A stretch of DNA of 42,034 nucleotides, from assembly GCA_007280875.1 (NCBI GenBank), contig QYQJ01000084.1:1-42034 (forward strand), in the 5' to 3' direction. Shown here piece by piece: positions 1-10,000 of the stretch; positions within the stretch are counted from its first letter, which is position 1; each line of letters begins with the position of its first letter. The notes below the pieces were generated by a model, which did no database searches, was not told the origin of the DNA, and saw nothing but the letters and a program-made list of their open reading frames with translations. Source of the DNA: Bacteroidota bacterium. GTDB lineage: Bacteria; Bacteroidota; Bacteroidia; Bacteroidales; FEN-979. A program made the translations under genes and the position numbers.

Positions 1-252
1 ATCGGTGATCAGTTCCGGAGTGAATTCGAATGAGTTATTGATGATTTTATCATCCCAGTAACCATTCGCATGTACCTGGAAGTAGCCGGAATAGGCATGT
101 ACGATGTTGTAAACCATCAGGTCGTAACTGCCCAGCTGGAATGCACGCATGAGCAGGGCCAGAAAGATGGCAAAAAATACGGAGGCGGAGGTGATCAGGG
201 TTCTTCGCTTGTTCCGCCAGAGGTTTCTCCAGGCTATTTTGATCGTTTCCAT
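1..252 (-). CDS. ABC transporter permease (FtsX/MacB type), N-terminal part, cut by window edge
   Basis: Only the first 84 residues are present; the gene continues beyond base 1. It begins METIKIAWRNLWRNKRRT, the basic, amphipathic start typical of FtsX/MacB-like permeases. One membrane helix follows (about residues 20-40, SASVFFAIFLALLMRAFQ), then the start of a periplasmic region (YSGYFQVHANGYWDD). Such permeases pair with a cytoplasmic ATPase to move lipoproteins or lipids, or to do mechanical work, across the envelope. The start lies 9 nt after the stop of the LolA-like gene, so it is the fourth gene of a - strand operon with an outer-membrane barrel and a TetR regulator. This grouping suggests lipid or lipoprotein export rather than cell-division FtsX. 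The substrate cannot be told from what is visible. Confidence 0.85.
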   Translation of the reverse strand, partial: METIKIAWRNLWRNKRRTLITSASVFFAIFLALLMRAFQLGSYDLMVYNIVHAYSGYFQVHANGYWDDKIINNSFEFTPELITD

Positions 253-261
253 CCTGCAGTG

Positions 262-1020
262 CTAGTTAACGGTTTTCATATTCTGTTGGGAGAAGAAGCC
301 ATCGGATATGGGTATGTCGAACTTGACGACTTCGATATCCACCAGTGTTTTCTGGTTGGGCTTGTCGGCCGGAATGATTTCGAAGTGAGTGGGGATCTTC
401 CGGTCGTACATGAATCTGATGTCGGAAAGAATGTGTGTTTTCACCAGGTATCCGTCTTCATCGTAGTACTCGGTACGCAATTGATAATACTCCTCCTTGC
501 TGATCCACATAATGATCTTTCCCCATACTACAGCAGCCTCCTCCTTCGGGTCAAGCTGGATCTTAAAACAGGGATACCCTGACTGGATCTCTTCGCCAAT
601 GATTGCGTGCTGGTAGTCCAGCACAATGGAGGACTCCTTCAGAATGTCATCGTTGGTATAATCGGATCCCATCCATCCCTGCGACATCATGGAAGGCGGA
701 AGTTTGATCATCCGGTTAATGGTGGGATTCCAGCTCCACATATCGTTTTTCAGCTTCAGAAAGGATTGACCGCTCTCCTTGGAGGGTGCGATGATCAGGG
801 TGAGGGCATAATCGCGTCCTTTTGTCCAGTTCCTGAAACTAACTTTTCGTTCCCAGGTGGGTCGTACTATCGTCATGGTCATTTCGCTTTCGCTGGAAGC
901 TCCTTCCATCTTATCATTTGCCTTTTTAATGATCGCCGTTGCATCCTGCGCCTGCAGAAGGCCGAAAATCACAATCACGGCGGGTAGCAGAAAAACCCAG
1001 GATAAAAGAGTTTGTTTCAT
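262..1020 (-). CDS. LolA-like outer membrane lipoprotein-sorting protein
   Basis: The chosen start (ATG at 1020) gives a clean signal peptide, MKQTLLSWVFLLPAVIVIFGLLQAQ. An ATG at 1050 would put ten unlikely residues ahead of it and overlap the upstream tetR gene. The mature protein, about 230 residues, resembles the LolA-like family of COG2834: an early 'DATAIIKKANDKMEG' helix, then alternating beta strands with 'SEMTMTIVRPTWERKVSFRNWTKG', 'SFLKLKNDMWSWNP' and 'IKLPPSMMSQGWMGSDYTNDD'. Family members are periplasmic half-barrels that carry lipid-modified or hydrophobic cargo. There is no lipobox cysteine. It sits 17 nt after tetR and 9 nt before the ABC permease. I infer it is the periplasmic carrier between the permease and the outer-membrane barrel encoded in the same operon. 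Confidence 0.85.
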   Translation of the reverse strand: MKQTLLSWVFLLPAVIVIFGLLQAQDATAIIKKANDKMEGASSESEMTMTIVRPTWERKVSFRNWTKGRDYALTLIIAPSKESGQSFLKLKNDMWSWNPTINRMIKLPPSMMSQGWMGSDYTNDDILKESSIVLDYQHAIIGEEIQSGYPCFKIQLDPKEEAAVVWGKIIMWISKEEYYQLRTEYYDEDGYLVKTHILSDIRFMYDRKIPTHFEIIPADKPNQKTLVDIEVVKFDIPISDGFFSQQNMKTVN

Positions 1021-1037
1021 GTTATTTACTTGCGTTA

Positions 1038-1622
1038 TTAAGGTTTGCAATATCGTTGAATAATCAGTTCTTTCATGCGATCGATGGGAAATTTTTCCGG
1101 ATTGAACACATAATTCATATAGATTCCATCCAGCATGGCAAGGAAGAACCAGGTCTCGAGCTCCGGGTCCTTAAAGTTATGCGTCCGGAAATAGGTTGCG
1201 ATCATTCTCCACATGCCTGAAGACAGGATCTCTGACTGAAACCGCCGGATCAACTCCTGTGCGGAGGGCTGGACCAGGAGCATGAAAAGGAATTTCCAGA
1301 AATCGATATTCAGCATCAGCATCCGGACCTGCTGCTCAATGAAGTAGACCATCTCTTCGGTGGTCAGGATCCCGTCGTGATCCGGATCGAAAAAGGCATA
1401 CAGATGCTTGACGCTGGCTTTGATGATCTCTTCCAGCAACTCCTCCTTACTGGTGAAATAATTATATATGAGCCCTTTGGAAATTCCCGCCTTTTTTGCA
1501 ATCTGCTGAATCGTCGTATGCGAGATCCCCTGTTTTGCAAAGAGTTCAAGGGCCGTGCCCAGGATCAACTCCCGCCGGTCTTCCCTGATCTTTGCATATT
1601 GTTCTTTGGTTCTGGGGCTCAT
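1038..1622 (-). CDS. TetR/AcrR family transcriptional regulator containing an EF-hand-like loop
   Basis: This is a 194-residue protein. The N-terminal helix-turn-helix of TetR repressors lies at about residues 16-62, with 'ALELFAKQGISHTTIQQIAKKAGISKGLIYNYF' matching the family signature closely. The C-terminal half is helical and presumably binds ligand and dimerises. Residues 79-90 (DPDHDGILTTEE) fit the 12-residue EF-hand calcium loop: Asp at 1, 3 and 5, Gly at 6, a hydrophobic residue at 8 and Glu at 12. Helix-like sequence lies on both sides. The gene is second in the operon, 9 nt after the barrel gene and 17 nt before the LolA-like gene. The palindrome in the operon promoter (2831-2850) is its likely operator, giving autorepression. 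Its inducer is unknown; calcium is a possibility raised only by the loop. Confidence 0.93.
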   Translation of the reverse strand: MSPRTKEQYAKIREDRRELILGTALELFAKQGISHTTIQQIAKKAGISKGLIYNYFTSKEELLEEIIKASVKHLYAFFDPDHDGILTTEEMVYFIEQQVRMLMLNIDFWKFLFMLLVQPSAQELIRRFQSEILSSGMWRMIATYFRTHNFKDPELETWFFLAMLDGIYMNYVFNPEKFPIDRMKELIIQRYCKP

Positions 1623-1631
1623 ACCACTTTT

Positions 1632-2816
1632 TTAAAAATTCCATTTCAGTCGCAACGCAGCAATACAGGCCCTGAACTTGAGGCTCTGATCATGCTGCGG
1701 ACCGGTGTGGGTAAAACGTCCGTTGAAATACTGGGCGAATACACTAAGATCCAGATTCTGGCGGACCGAATAGTTGATAGTCGGACCGATGAAAAAGCCG
1801 TTCAGATCGGGGTAATACATGGCTGCCAAGTTCACATCGAAGAGAGGTGTGACAGGATAAGATCCTTGCAGGAAGATATTCCATTCGGCAAAGGAAAGGA
1901 TTTTAGGCGAAGGGGGAGCCTGGTACAATGATATGAAGTTTTCCGGTTGAAAATCGGGGGGCAACTGGTTGTAAAAGATCTGAAAAACCAGGTAGAGTGA
2001 ATTGGAGAATGAGTAATCGATCCCCATCGTGGCCAGCAACAGCCCGCTGGTATCCCGGGATGCATTCTTCGGATAAAAATAGCTGATCTCCCCTCTGAAA
2101 GCAGCCTGACTTATGTTTCCCGACCACCCTGCGCCGATCACATAATCCCGGTCGTCCACCAAACCGCCCAGGAACTGGATGTCATACTGTTTTAGGTTAA
2201 ACCGGCAGAGCCCTGCTACCGTGATCTTTCCCTGGTTGTTCCATTTGATCGCAGCTTCCAGCACGGAGGTATAACCCGGATAGAACTGCAACCGGATGGC
2301 ATCGCTGCCTGGCCGCTCCGGGTAATCAAAATCATAGAAAGAGTAAGTGTTGAAGATATCGTTGGGATTCCAGACGATAGCCTGCCCCCAGTTGATCCGT
2401 TGTCGCCCGACTGTAAGCTGAACTTTACCCGCTGTGAGGGAGAACCAGGCCCGGTCGAACTGGGAGACCAGTAGAAAGGATTCTCCCGAGAAGATACTCC
2501 ATGTCAGGTTGACCAGGCCCGGATCGGTCGTCAGAGATCCCTTGTATGCCGGATTCTGTGCAAAGCTCTGTCCGAACAGGAACCGGTTCCGCATGCCCAG
2601 TCCCAGCCTGAATACCTTTCCAGGATGCCAGAAGAAATCAAGCCGGTTCTGCAACTCATTGTCCAGGATCCAGGGATCATTGATCTTCTGAAACTGGACC
2701 ATTTGCAAATCGTTCAGATATCCCTTCAGTTCCCAGCTTCTGGTTTTACCGGGCGACTGAGTCCATCCGATCAGTGGAAGGGAGATAAGAATGAAAATGC
2801 ATGCAGTTCTTGACAT
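1632..2816 (-). CDS. Predicted outer-membrane beta-barrel protein (DUF1302-like porin)
   Basis: The 394-residue protein has a signal peptide (MSRTACIFILISLPLIGWTQ) and then long runs of alternating polar and hydrophobic residues rich in Tyr, Trp and Phe. It ends in '..ACIAALRLKWNF', the terminal aromatic strand expected of a substrate of the barrel-assembly machinery. The segment 'LTVGRQRINWGQAIVWNPNDIFN' resembles DUF1302-type barrels, where a 'GRQ.I.WG' strand is common. In other bacteria such barrels are often encoded beside LolA-like proteins and inner-membrane exporters. It is the first gene of the operon; the ATG lies 14 nt downstream of the operator. Function is inferred as the outer-membrane component of a lipid or lipoprotein export route. 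The substrate is unknown, and the family call should be confirmed by profile search. Confidence 0.75.
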   Translation of the reverse strand: MSRTACIFILISLPLIGWTQSPGKTRSWELKGYLNDLQMVQFQKINDPWILDNELQNRLDFFWHPGKVFRLGLGMRNRFLFGQSFAQNPAYKGSLTTDPGLVNLTWSIFSGESFLLVSQFDRAWFSLTAGKVQLTVGRQRINWGQAIVWNPNDIFNTYSFYDFDYPERPGSDAIRLQFYPGYTSVLEAAIKWNNQGKITVAGLCRFNLKQYDIQFLGGLVDDRDYVIGAGWSGNISQAAFRGEISYFYPKNASRDTSGLLLATMGIDYSFSNSLYLVFQIFYNQLPPDFQPENFISLYQAPPSPKILSFAEWNIFLQGSYPVTPLFDVNLAAMYYPDLNGFFIGPTINYSVRQNLDLSVFAQYFNGRFTHTGPQHDQSLKFRACIAALRLKWNF

Positions 2817-2830
2817 ACAAACAGTTTAGA

Positions 2831-2850
2831 TTGACTAAGCGGTCAGTCAA
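2831..2850 (-). promoter_or_regulatory. TetR-type operator palindrome
   Basis: An inverted repeat, TTGACT-N8-AGTCAA, matches at 8 of 10 positions per half-site if the inner bases are included (TTGACTAAGC against TTGACTGACC). Length and symmetry fit TetR-family operators. It overlaps the last bases of the -7 box and covers the expected transcription start, so binding would block initiation. The regulator encoded as the second gene of the operon is the natural candidate. Confidence 0.75.
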
Positions 2851-2879
2851 AAATAAATAATGGAAATGGAACAACCAAA
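2848..2879 (-). promoter_or_regulatory. Bacteroidetes-type promoter for the barrel-tetR-lolA-permease operon
   Basis: On the - strand there is a -33 TTTG (2879-2876), exactly 20 nt of spacer, then TATTTTTG (2855-2848). This matches the Bacteroidetes consensus TTTG-N19-21-TAnnTTTG at every fixed position. The barrel ATG is 31 nt further on. The -33 element lies inside the A/T tail of the preceding terminator. Confidence 0.8.
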
Positions 2880-2908
2880 AAAAAACCGGAAAAAATCCGG
2901 TTTTTTTA
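2877..2908 (-). terminator. Rho-independent terminator after the PorP/SprF gene
   Basis: The arms ACCGGA (2885-2890) and TCCGGT (2896-2901) flank a five-base A loop. A:T pairs extend the stem on both sides, and nine T residues follow on the - strand (2885-2877). The hairpin begins just after the PorP/SprF stop at 2914 and separates that unit from the next promoter. The structure could also terminate in the + direction, though no + strand gene reads into it. Confidence 0.85.
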
Positions 2909-2913
2909 TCCTG

Positions 2914-4038
2914 TTAATAGAAACTCGGGCATTCGAGTGGTCCGTATCCTTTGGACCGGCCCGTTGGGATGAATCCGCGGTTTCCGGCGCCTCCACCACC
3001 ACCTCCGGTCCCACCGAAGAGGGAGAGTCCGTCAAACTCCAGCACGAGGCTGATCTCATGCGCGCCACCGGTTCCCTGCATCATACCGGCAATCTGCAGG
3101 TCATAACTGTAGATGAACTTGATGCTCATATCCTGCATGAACATGTACCGGTATCCGGCCAGTAAGGCAACCGAGTTGTTGGTATTCCCGGTCATGGTGG
3201 TTTTGTACCACCCACCCAGGTAGATATTGAACTTCAGCAGGTTCAATCCGATTTCCAGCGTATTGAGGTTAGCCTGGTTCTGGAACATGAATCCCGGATT
3301 GATCATCAGCGGGTTCCCGTTGTGCCCGTACATACTGGAGGAAGCTCCGTAACCTGTCATAAAGATGGCATCTCCGTGCACAACCCATTTCCGCGGGTAG
3401 GGTGCACTTCCGTCGGCGAGCAGGGAAACATCCGGTTTAAACAGGTGATCCACGGCAAATCCAATGGATCCGGATATATTGCCGGGTTCGTTGGAAAACT
3501 GAAGGATGCCTCCGGCAGCAAAGTCGGGCACTACCCGTGAATTGATATCCGGTGGAATAAACGAGGTTTCATAAATGGCTCCGTATTTTGGATCGAGCTG
3601 ATCAGCAAACACCAGGTCGTCCCAATTAACTTTCCGCTGCAATATGGCTGCTTTCACCCCGATCTGGGCAGCCATGAAGCTGGCAATGGGAACCCTGACC
3701 CCGATAGTCAGGGCAGCCTGCAGGGTATTGATTAATCCCGCTCCCGGTGAATCTGAATTGATCATGATGCCGATCCCCCCTGCCCCGGGAAGGTTCCGGT
3801 CTCCGATATCCGCCGAAAAATAGTATGACTTGAAATCGATCGGCAGCGATGGCCATTGATCCCGGAAGAGGAACCTCGCCCGCAACCCTGTATTGATCCC
3901 GGTGAAGGCCGGGTTGTAGTAGAGGGGCGTGCTGAAGTATTGAGAATAGTAGACATCCGGAACCTGTGCCTGGATGCCCGGCGACCATCCCAACAGTCCC
4001 AGGATTACGAAGTATGAATATATAAAAACCTTTTTCAT
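2914..4038 (-). CDS. PorP/SprF family T9SS-associated outer-membrane protein
   Basis: The 374-residue protein has a signal peptide (ending about residue 24, 'GIQAQ') and the family hallmark 'PDVYYSQYFSTPLYYNPAFTG', followed by 'RARFLFRDQWP'. The rest is a beta-barrel with many short aromatic strands. PorP/SprF proteins are outer-membrane partners of T9SS; SprF of Flavobacterium is needed to bring the giant adhesin SprB to the cell surface, and the two genes are adjacent. The same arrangement appears here: the gene starts 18 nt after the stop of the 2403-residue PKD protein, in one transcription unit closed by the terminator at 2877-2908. After the final barrel strand ('EISLVLEFDGLSLF') there is an unusual tail of about 35 residues, with a seven-residue Gly-rich run and a single Cys near the end ('LECPSFY'). 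Confidence 0.92.
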   Translation of the reverse strand: MKKVFIYSYFVILGLLGWSPGIQAQVPDVYYSQYFSTPLYYNPAFTGINTGLRARFLFRDQWPSLPIDFKSYYFSADIGDRNLPGAGGIGIMINSDSPGAGLINTLQAALTIGVRVPIASFMAAQIGVKAAILQRKVNWDDLVFADQLDPKYGAIYETSFIPPDINSRVVPDFAAGGILQFSNEPGNISGSIGFAVDHLFKPDVSLLADGSAPYPRKWVVHGDAIFMTGYGASSSMYGHNGNPLMINPGFMFQNQANLNTLEIGLNLLKFNIYLGGWYKTTMTGNTNNSVALLAGYRYMFMQDMSIKFIYSYDLQIAGMMQGTGGAHEISLVLEFDGLSLFGGTGGGGGGAGNRGFIPTGRSKGYGPLECPSFY

Positions 4039-4056
4039 CTAGGTAGTTTTTGCTGA

Positions 4057-7000
4057 TTACCGAATTAATATGACAGTCCCCATATTCTTGAACTCCCCTT
4101 TCCCGATATCGGAGCCTTCCCATGGTGAATTGTCGATAAAGGTGGCGCTTACCTTCCACATATAGTTCCCCGACGGCATGATATTCCCGTTATAGTTACC
4201 GTCCCATCCTTCGACGGGCCGGCCCTGCGGATCAATCTCGGTAGATTCCCACATGAGGTGTCCGGCATTATCAAAGACCTGGATATGGTACTTCTTCAGG
4301 TTGATCCCCACCGGCTTGAATAACCTGACCGCCAGGTTTGTACTCCCTGGTGCGAAGGCATTGGGGATATAAAGGCCCTTGAATAGGAGCTCATATTCAA
4401 AGAAGGTGGTATCGGTACATCCATACTGATTCAATGAGATCAGTTCGATGATATAGGTGCCATCTTCGGTATAGGTGATGATTGGATTTTCTTCATCCGA
4501 GGTTTTTCCGTTACCGAAACTCCAGAGGTAACCGTCGGCCCCTGTCGAAAGGTTATTCATCTGCAGCTTCCCATTCATCCCATCAATATATTCAGTGATA
4601 TGGAAGGCGCTGAGCGGGGTCACGTATACCGTCAGTGTTGAATCGATGGTGTCGCGGCAGCCGTTCAGATCCTGTACGATCATACGCACCGTATAGGTTC
4701 CCAGGGAATCATAGATATAGACCGGATCCTGCAGATTGGAGGTATCCTTGACGGTACCGGGCACACCAAAGTTCCATCGCCACAATCCCAGAGAAGTATC
4801 CGACGGTACGGAAAGATCCGTGAACAGCGTCGGATCGCCTTCACAGGGCGGGGTGCTTTCAAATGCAGCAGCCGGGATATTAAACACCCTGGTTGTTTTG
4901 GTCAGTGAATCGGAACATCCAAACCTGTTGGCCACAATCATCCGGACATCGTAGCTGCCCGGATTCATGTATTTGTGCCATGGATTCTTGAAAGTAGAAG
5001 TATCCGAGGTGCCAGATCCGGGCTCTCCGAAGTTCCAGTACCAGGATGTATTGGGTTCACCAAAAGTGATGGAGGTATCCGTAAAGAGGTTGACCTGGTT
5101 GAAACAGACGGGGATGTTGGCGAAGTAAGGCTCCGGTGTAGGTCTGATCCGGATCAGCTTAAAGGTACTGTCGGTGAAGGGCACCCCACTCACCATTGCA
5201 TTGATTACCAACCGTACAATGTAAGTACCATTTACAGCGTACTCATGAGGGATGGTTTCGGAGTAGGTGGTATAGGTGGTATCCAAGCCATCACCGAAAG
5301 TCCAGTGCCACTGATTAATACTGCTCACCGGGAAGGAACTGTCGGCAAACACCACCGGGTTCCTTGCGCAAAACTGGGTATCGGAAACAATGATGGCGCT
5401 GATGCAGGCATACCGTTGCACTGTTTCGGAAATGGAATCGACGCATCCGTTATCATTGGTCACAATAAGAGTCACGTTATATGTCCCGATAATGGGATAG
5501 AGATGCGAAGTATTCCCTGGTCCGGGCGCATTGATGGTCACGGGTGCACTGCCATCGCCGAAATGCCATTCCCAGCTGGCAATCGAGTTTCCTCCCGGGG
5601 CACTCATATCGGTGAAGTCAACAATGCTGTCGCAGGGTTCGGAAATAAATGTGAACGCGGGTTGAGGCAGGTCGTAGACGGTCACCTCCCTGTAAACGCT
5701 GTCCACACAGTTATCGGTATTCCAGGCTTTCAGTTTGACGATGTACGTACCTGGTCCAGTAAAGGTATGCGAAGGCTTGTATTTGTAAGAGATGTTGTTC
5801 TGGCCGGAAGCCGGATTTCCGAAGTTCCATGCGACGGAGTAGAGAGAGTCTCCCTCGGCCAGATTCTGTGCCTGGAAGTGAGTCGGATACCCGTAACAGA
5901 CCGAATCGTTACTGAAAGTGAACGCAAAGCCGGGTTTCACATAAACACTGTCAACGACCGTGTCCATACACCCGTAGTTGTCTGTAACGATCAGGGTGAC
6001 CGCATACGTCGTGTCCGTTTGTGAAAAGACATGGATTGGATTGGGGCCCATGCCAGTATAACCCGGTTCAAAGATCCAGTACCGGTCCACGATGGTGGAG
6101 CCGGCCCCCAGCGATTCATCCTGAAAGTTCACCTGCCCGGCCGGACAGAAGAAATTGACGTAAGAGAACATGGCTGTCGGGTTATTCCGTACGATAACCT
6201 GCATGATGACCGAATCGATGCAGTTCTCCAGGTTGGTTACCAGCAGCATCACATCGTAAGTGCCTGCTGCTGTGTAAGTATAGACCGGGTTCTGAATGTC
6301 AGAGGTCCCTGTACCATCACCGAAATCCCAGTGCCATGAAACAATGGTACTACCCGGTGCGATGGAGAGGTCTGTGAATTGGGTTAGACTGCCCAGACAG
6401 GCTGCAGAATAGGTGAACATGGCATTAGGTACCGGATGGACCGCGATCTGCATCGAGGTATCATCCACACACCCAGCGGAGTTTGTAGCTGTCAGGGTGA
6501 CATTGTAGGTTCCGATATTGGTAAATACGTGTGTCGGATTCTGCAGCGTGGAACTATTGTTCGAACCGGAGGCCGGATCTCCGAAATTCCACAGCCATCC
6601 GATAATCGTCCCTGCGGGGGTGGTAGAGGCATCGGTGAAGCTAGTCGGTAATCCGAAACAGGCTGTATCGGCCGTAAACTCTGCTGCCGGTGCATCGCTG
6701 ATGGTAACCGTTTTGGATATTGAGTCGATGCAACCGTTAATATTGCTGACCGTCAGTGTGACGTCAAATGTTCCACCGGTGGAAAAGGCATGAGTAGGAT
6801 TCTTGATCTGCGAGGTGTTATTGGTTCCCGAACCGGGATCGTCGAAATCCCAGTTCCACGAGATGAGGGTTCCCCCTCCGTTCTGCTGAGTCAGATCGGT
6901 GAACTGCAGTTCAATGTTTTCGCAGCCATTCGCTGCAAACGAGAAATTTGCCGCCGGAGCATAGTTGATCAGTACCAGGTTTGTTTTTACCGCGGTACAT

Positions 7001-10000
7001 CCGTCACTGTTGGTTATGGTGAGTGTCACGGTATAGGATCCTCCGTTTGCATAACTGTGCGAGATATTGGGACTCGCCGGATAGGTAATGGTAACCGGGG
7101 GTGTTCCGTCTCCAAAATTCCAAACCCATTGCGTGATGAATCCATGCGGCGAGTTGGAGAGGTCTGTAAACAGGACAGAGTCTCCTGCACAGGCTGGGGA
7201 GTTGTAACTGAAAGCAGCAGAGAGTGCAGGGTAAACAATCACCTGTTTGGTGGTATCCTTTGTACAACCGAAGGAGGTTGTTACGGTCAGTTTCACCGAA
7301 TAGGATCCCGGATTGGTGTAGAGATGCGTAGGGTTAGCCCCTGTGCCGGTCTGGCCGTCACCAAACTCCCAGTACCGGCTGGTAATAGTTCCCGTAGATG
7401 TGGTAGAGAGGTCGGTAAAGTGCGTCAGGTTCCCCAGACACGCAGTATCGGCCGAGAAGTTGGCCACCGGACGGGCATTGACCGTTACAGAGATCACGAC
7501 GGTATCCATACACCCGTTGGTGTTGGTCACGATCAGTCGCACATCAAATACACCGGAAGTGGTGAAGGCGTGCGACGGATTCTGGGCGTTGGAATTATTG
7601 TTCAATCCCGACGCAGGATCGTCGAAGTTCCAGGCCCATTGTACGATGTTGCCGCCTCCGTTAGGCTGAGAAAGATCGGTAAACGGAACCAGGTTCTGGG
7701 CACAGGGGGATCCCGGAAAGGTGAAGTTGGCCAAGGGTGCCGGGATGCTGTTCACCACATGTTCAATGTATTTTATGCAACCATGGCTGGTGGTAACAGT
7801 GAGCCTTACGGTATGTGAAAGAGCAGTGCCGACAAAGGTGTGCGTCACATTGGGATTACCCGGATAATTAATGGTTTGCGTCGTTCCGTCTCCAAAATTC
7901 CAAACCCATGTGACAATGTTGTCGATAAATCCCGGGACGGTCGATGATTGGTTTGTAAATGTTACTACTGCACCAAAACAGTTGGGTGAGCTGTAACTGA
8001 ATTCAGGTACCGGTAACGGATAAACAAGAACACTTTTAGAAACGGAATGGACACACCCGTTCGAATTGATGATCGTCAGGGTAACCGTATAGGTGCCGTA
8101 ACTGGCATAGATATGCGTAGGGGCGGGTTGGGTGTTCAAGGGTGATCCGTCACCGAAGTTCCATGAATAGGATATGATGCTGGCTGCATTGGGGATCGAC
8201 AGATTGGTAAAGGTAGTGGCTGATCCAAGGCAAGCTGTATCGGCTGTAAAGTTGGCGACAGGAAGCGGATTCACCACAACGGTCTTCATCACCGTGTCGT
8301 CACAGTTGTTGACATTGAAGGCTGTCAGTGTAACAATGTAAGCCCCGGCTGTAGCATAGGTATGTGACGGGTTTTGCAGGGGGGAGAAGTTGTTCCCTCC
8401 GGAGGCAGGGTCACCGAAATTCCAGAGATAGGATGTGATCTGACCACCCCCGTTTGTCTGGGTCAGGTTGGTAAAGTTAATCGGTTGATTCTGGCAGTTG
8501 GTGGAAGAGTAAGAGAAATTGGCAATCGGTGCAGGGATCAGGTTGACAGTTTTCGTAACAGATTGTGTACAACTATCGTTCGACCAGACTGTAAGTGTAA
8601 CGTTATAACTGGTACTGACGCCTACAAAGGTATGGTAGACGTTAGGGGAATTCGGGACAACAATCGTTTGTGTAGTGCCATCACCAAAGTTCCAGCGCCA
8701 TTTCGCAATGTAGCCGGTATATCCGGGCGGGATATAGGATTGACTCGTAAACAGTATCGAATCTCCCTGGCAGGATGGAGAATTCCATGTGAAATTAGCC
8801 ACCGGGAGCGGGTTGACCCGGACGGTATGGGAGACTGAATTTTGGCATCCATGGTGGTCAATAACAAGTAAGGTAACCGTATAGACTCCCGGAGATGCAT
8901 AGAGGTGTTGTGTGGTGATCGGATCGGTTACCGGTGGTGTGCCGTCCCCGAAGTTCCACGACCAGATAACGATGGAATCGACATGGGTAACTGAGGTGTC
9001 GGCCCAGAATGTCGTCAGGGTACTCTGGCAGGCGGTATCATACAGGAAATTGACCGGCGGGGAAGGGAAGACATAGACCGGTTTGATAATGGTATCCCGG
9101 CAGTTGTTGAAATTGACCACGATCAACCGTACCAGGTAGGTCGAATCCCCATGTGCAAAGGTGTGGGTCGGGTTCTTCAGTGCGGAGGTGTTGTTGACTC
9201 CGGATCCCGGATCGGCAAACTTCCAGTTCCAGCTGATGATATTCCCGCCTCCGTTTGGCGTCGACATATCCGTGAAGCTCACTACCTGGCTCTGACAGGC
9301 AGTGGAATAGATAAAGTTTGCGATCGGGTTGGGTTTGATGATCACGTTCTGGGTCAGACTGTCGGTATATCCATTGTTATCGACCACATGAAGGGTTACC
9401 GCAAAGGTATCCACCGTTGCATAGAGATGACAAATGTTCGGGTCGTTTGGAAAATGGATCGTATCATTGGGGGAGCCGTCTCCGAATTCCCAGATCCAGG
9501 TGGTGATATAGCCGTACGGCGGTGACGGAACCGAACTTAGGTCGGTAAAGCAGACAGGCTGGCCAAAACAAACCGGTGAATTGGATGCAAAGAAGGCGTG
9601 GGGGACAGATGGCACTATAACAGGATAGGTTATCTCATTCGTACACCCGATTGTATCAATCACATATAACGTGACCATAAAGGTTCCAGCAGCCGGGTAG
9701 ACATGGACTGGATTCCATCCATAGCCCCAGCTACCATCGTCGAAATTCCACAAAACCATGTTTCCGATCAGATTCCGGTCGGTAACAACCGTATCGATGT
9801 GAAACTGGATCTCATTATTCTGGTTTCCGTAATTCCAGGTATAATCCACGTCAGGAGAGTCGAATACAATGACCTCTTTGATGATGGTATCGGGACATCC
9901 GGTGGAATTCACGGTGATCAGCATCACATCGTAGGTTCCGACAACCGAGAACAGATGGCTGGGATTCTCCAGGGTGGAGGTGTTGAATCCGGAGGCGGGG

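Noticed and set aside
4975-7818. Several 340-350-codon + strand open frames opposite the PKD-repeat gene.
   Set aside because: They recur with the PKD repeats as mirror images of the coding strand and have no independent motifs or start signals.
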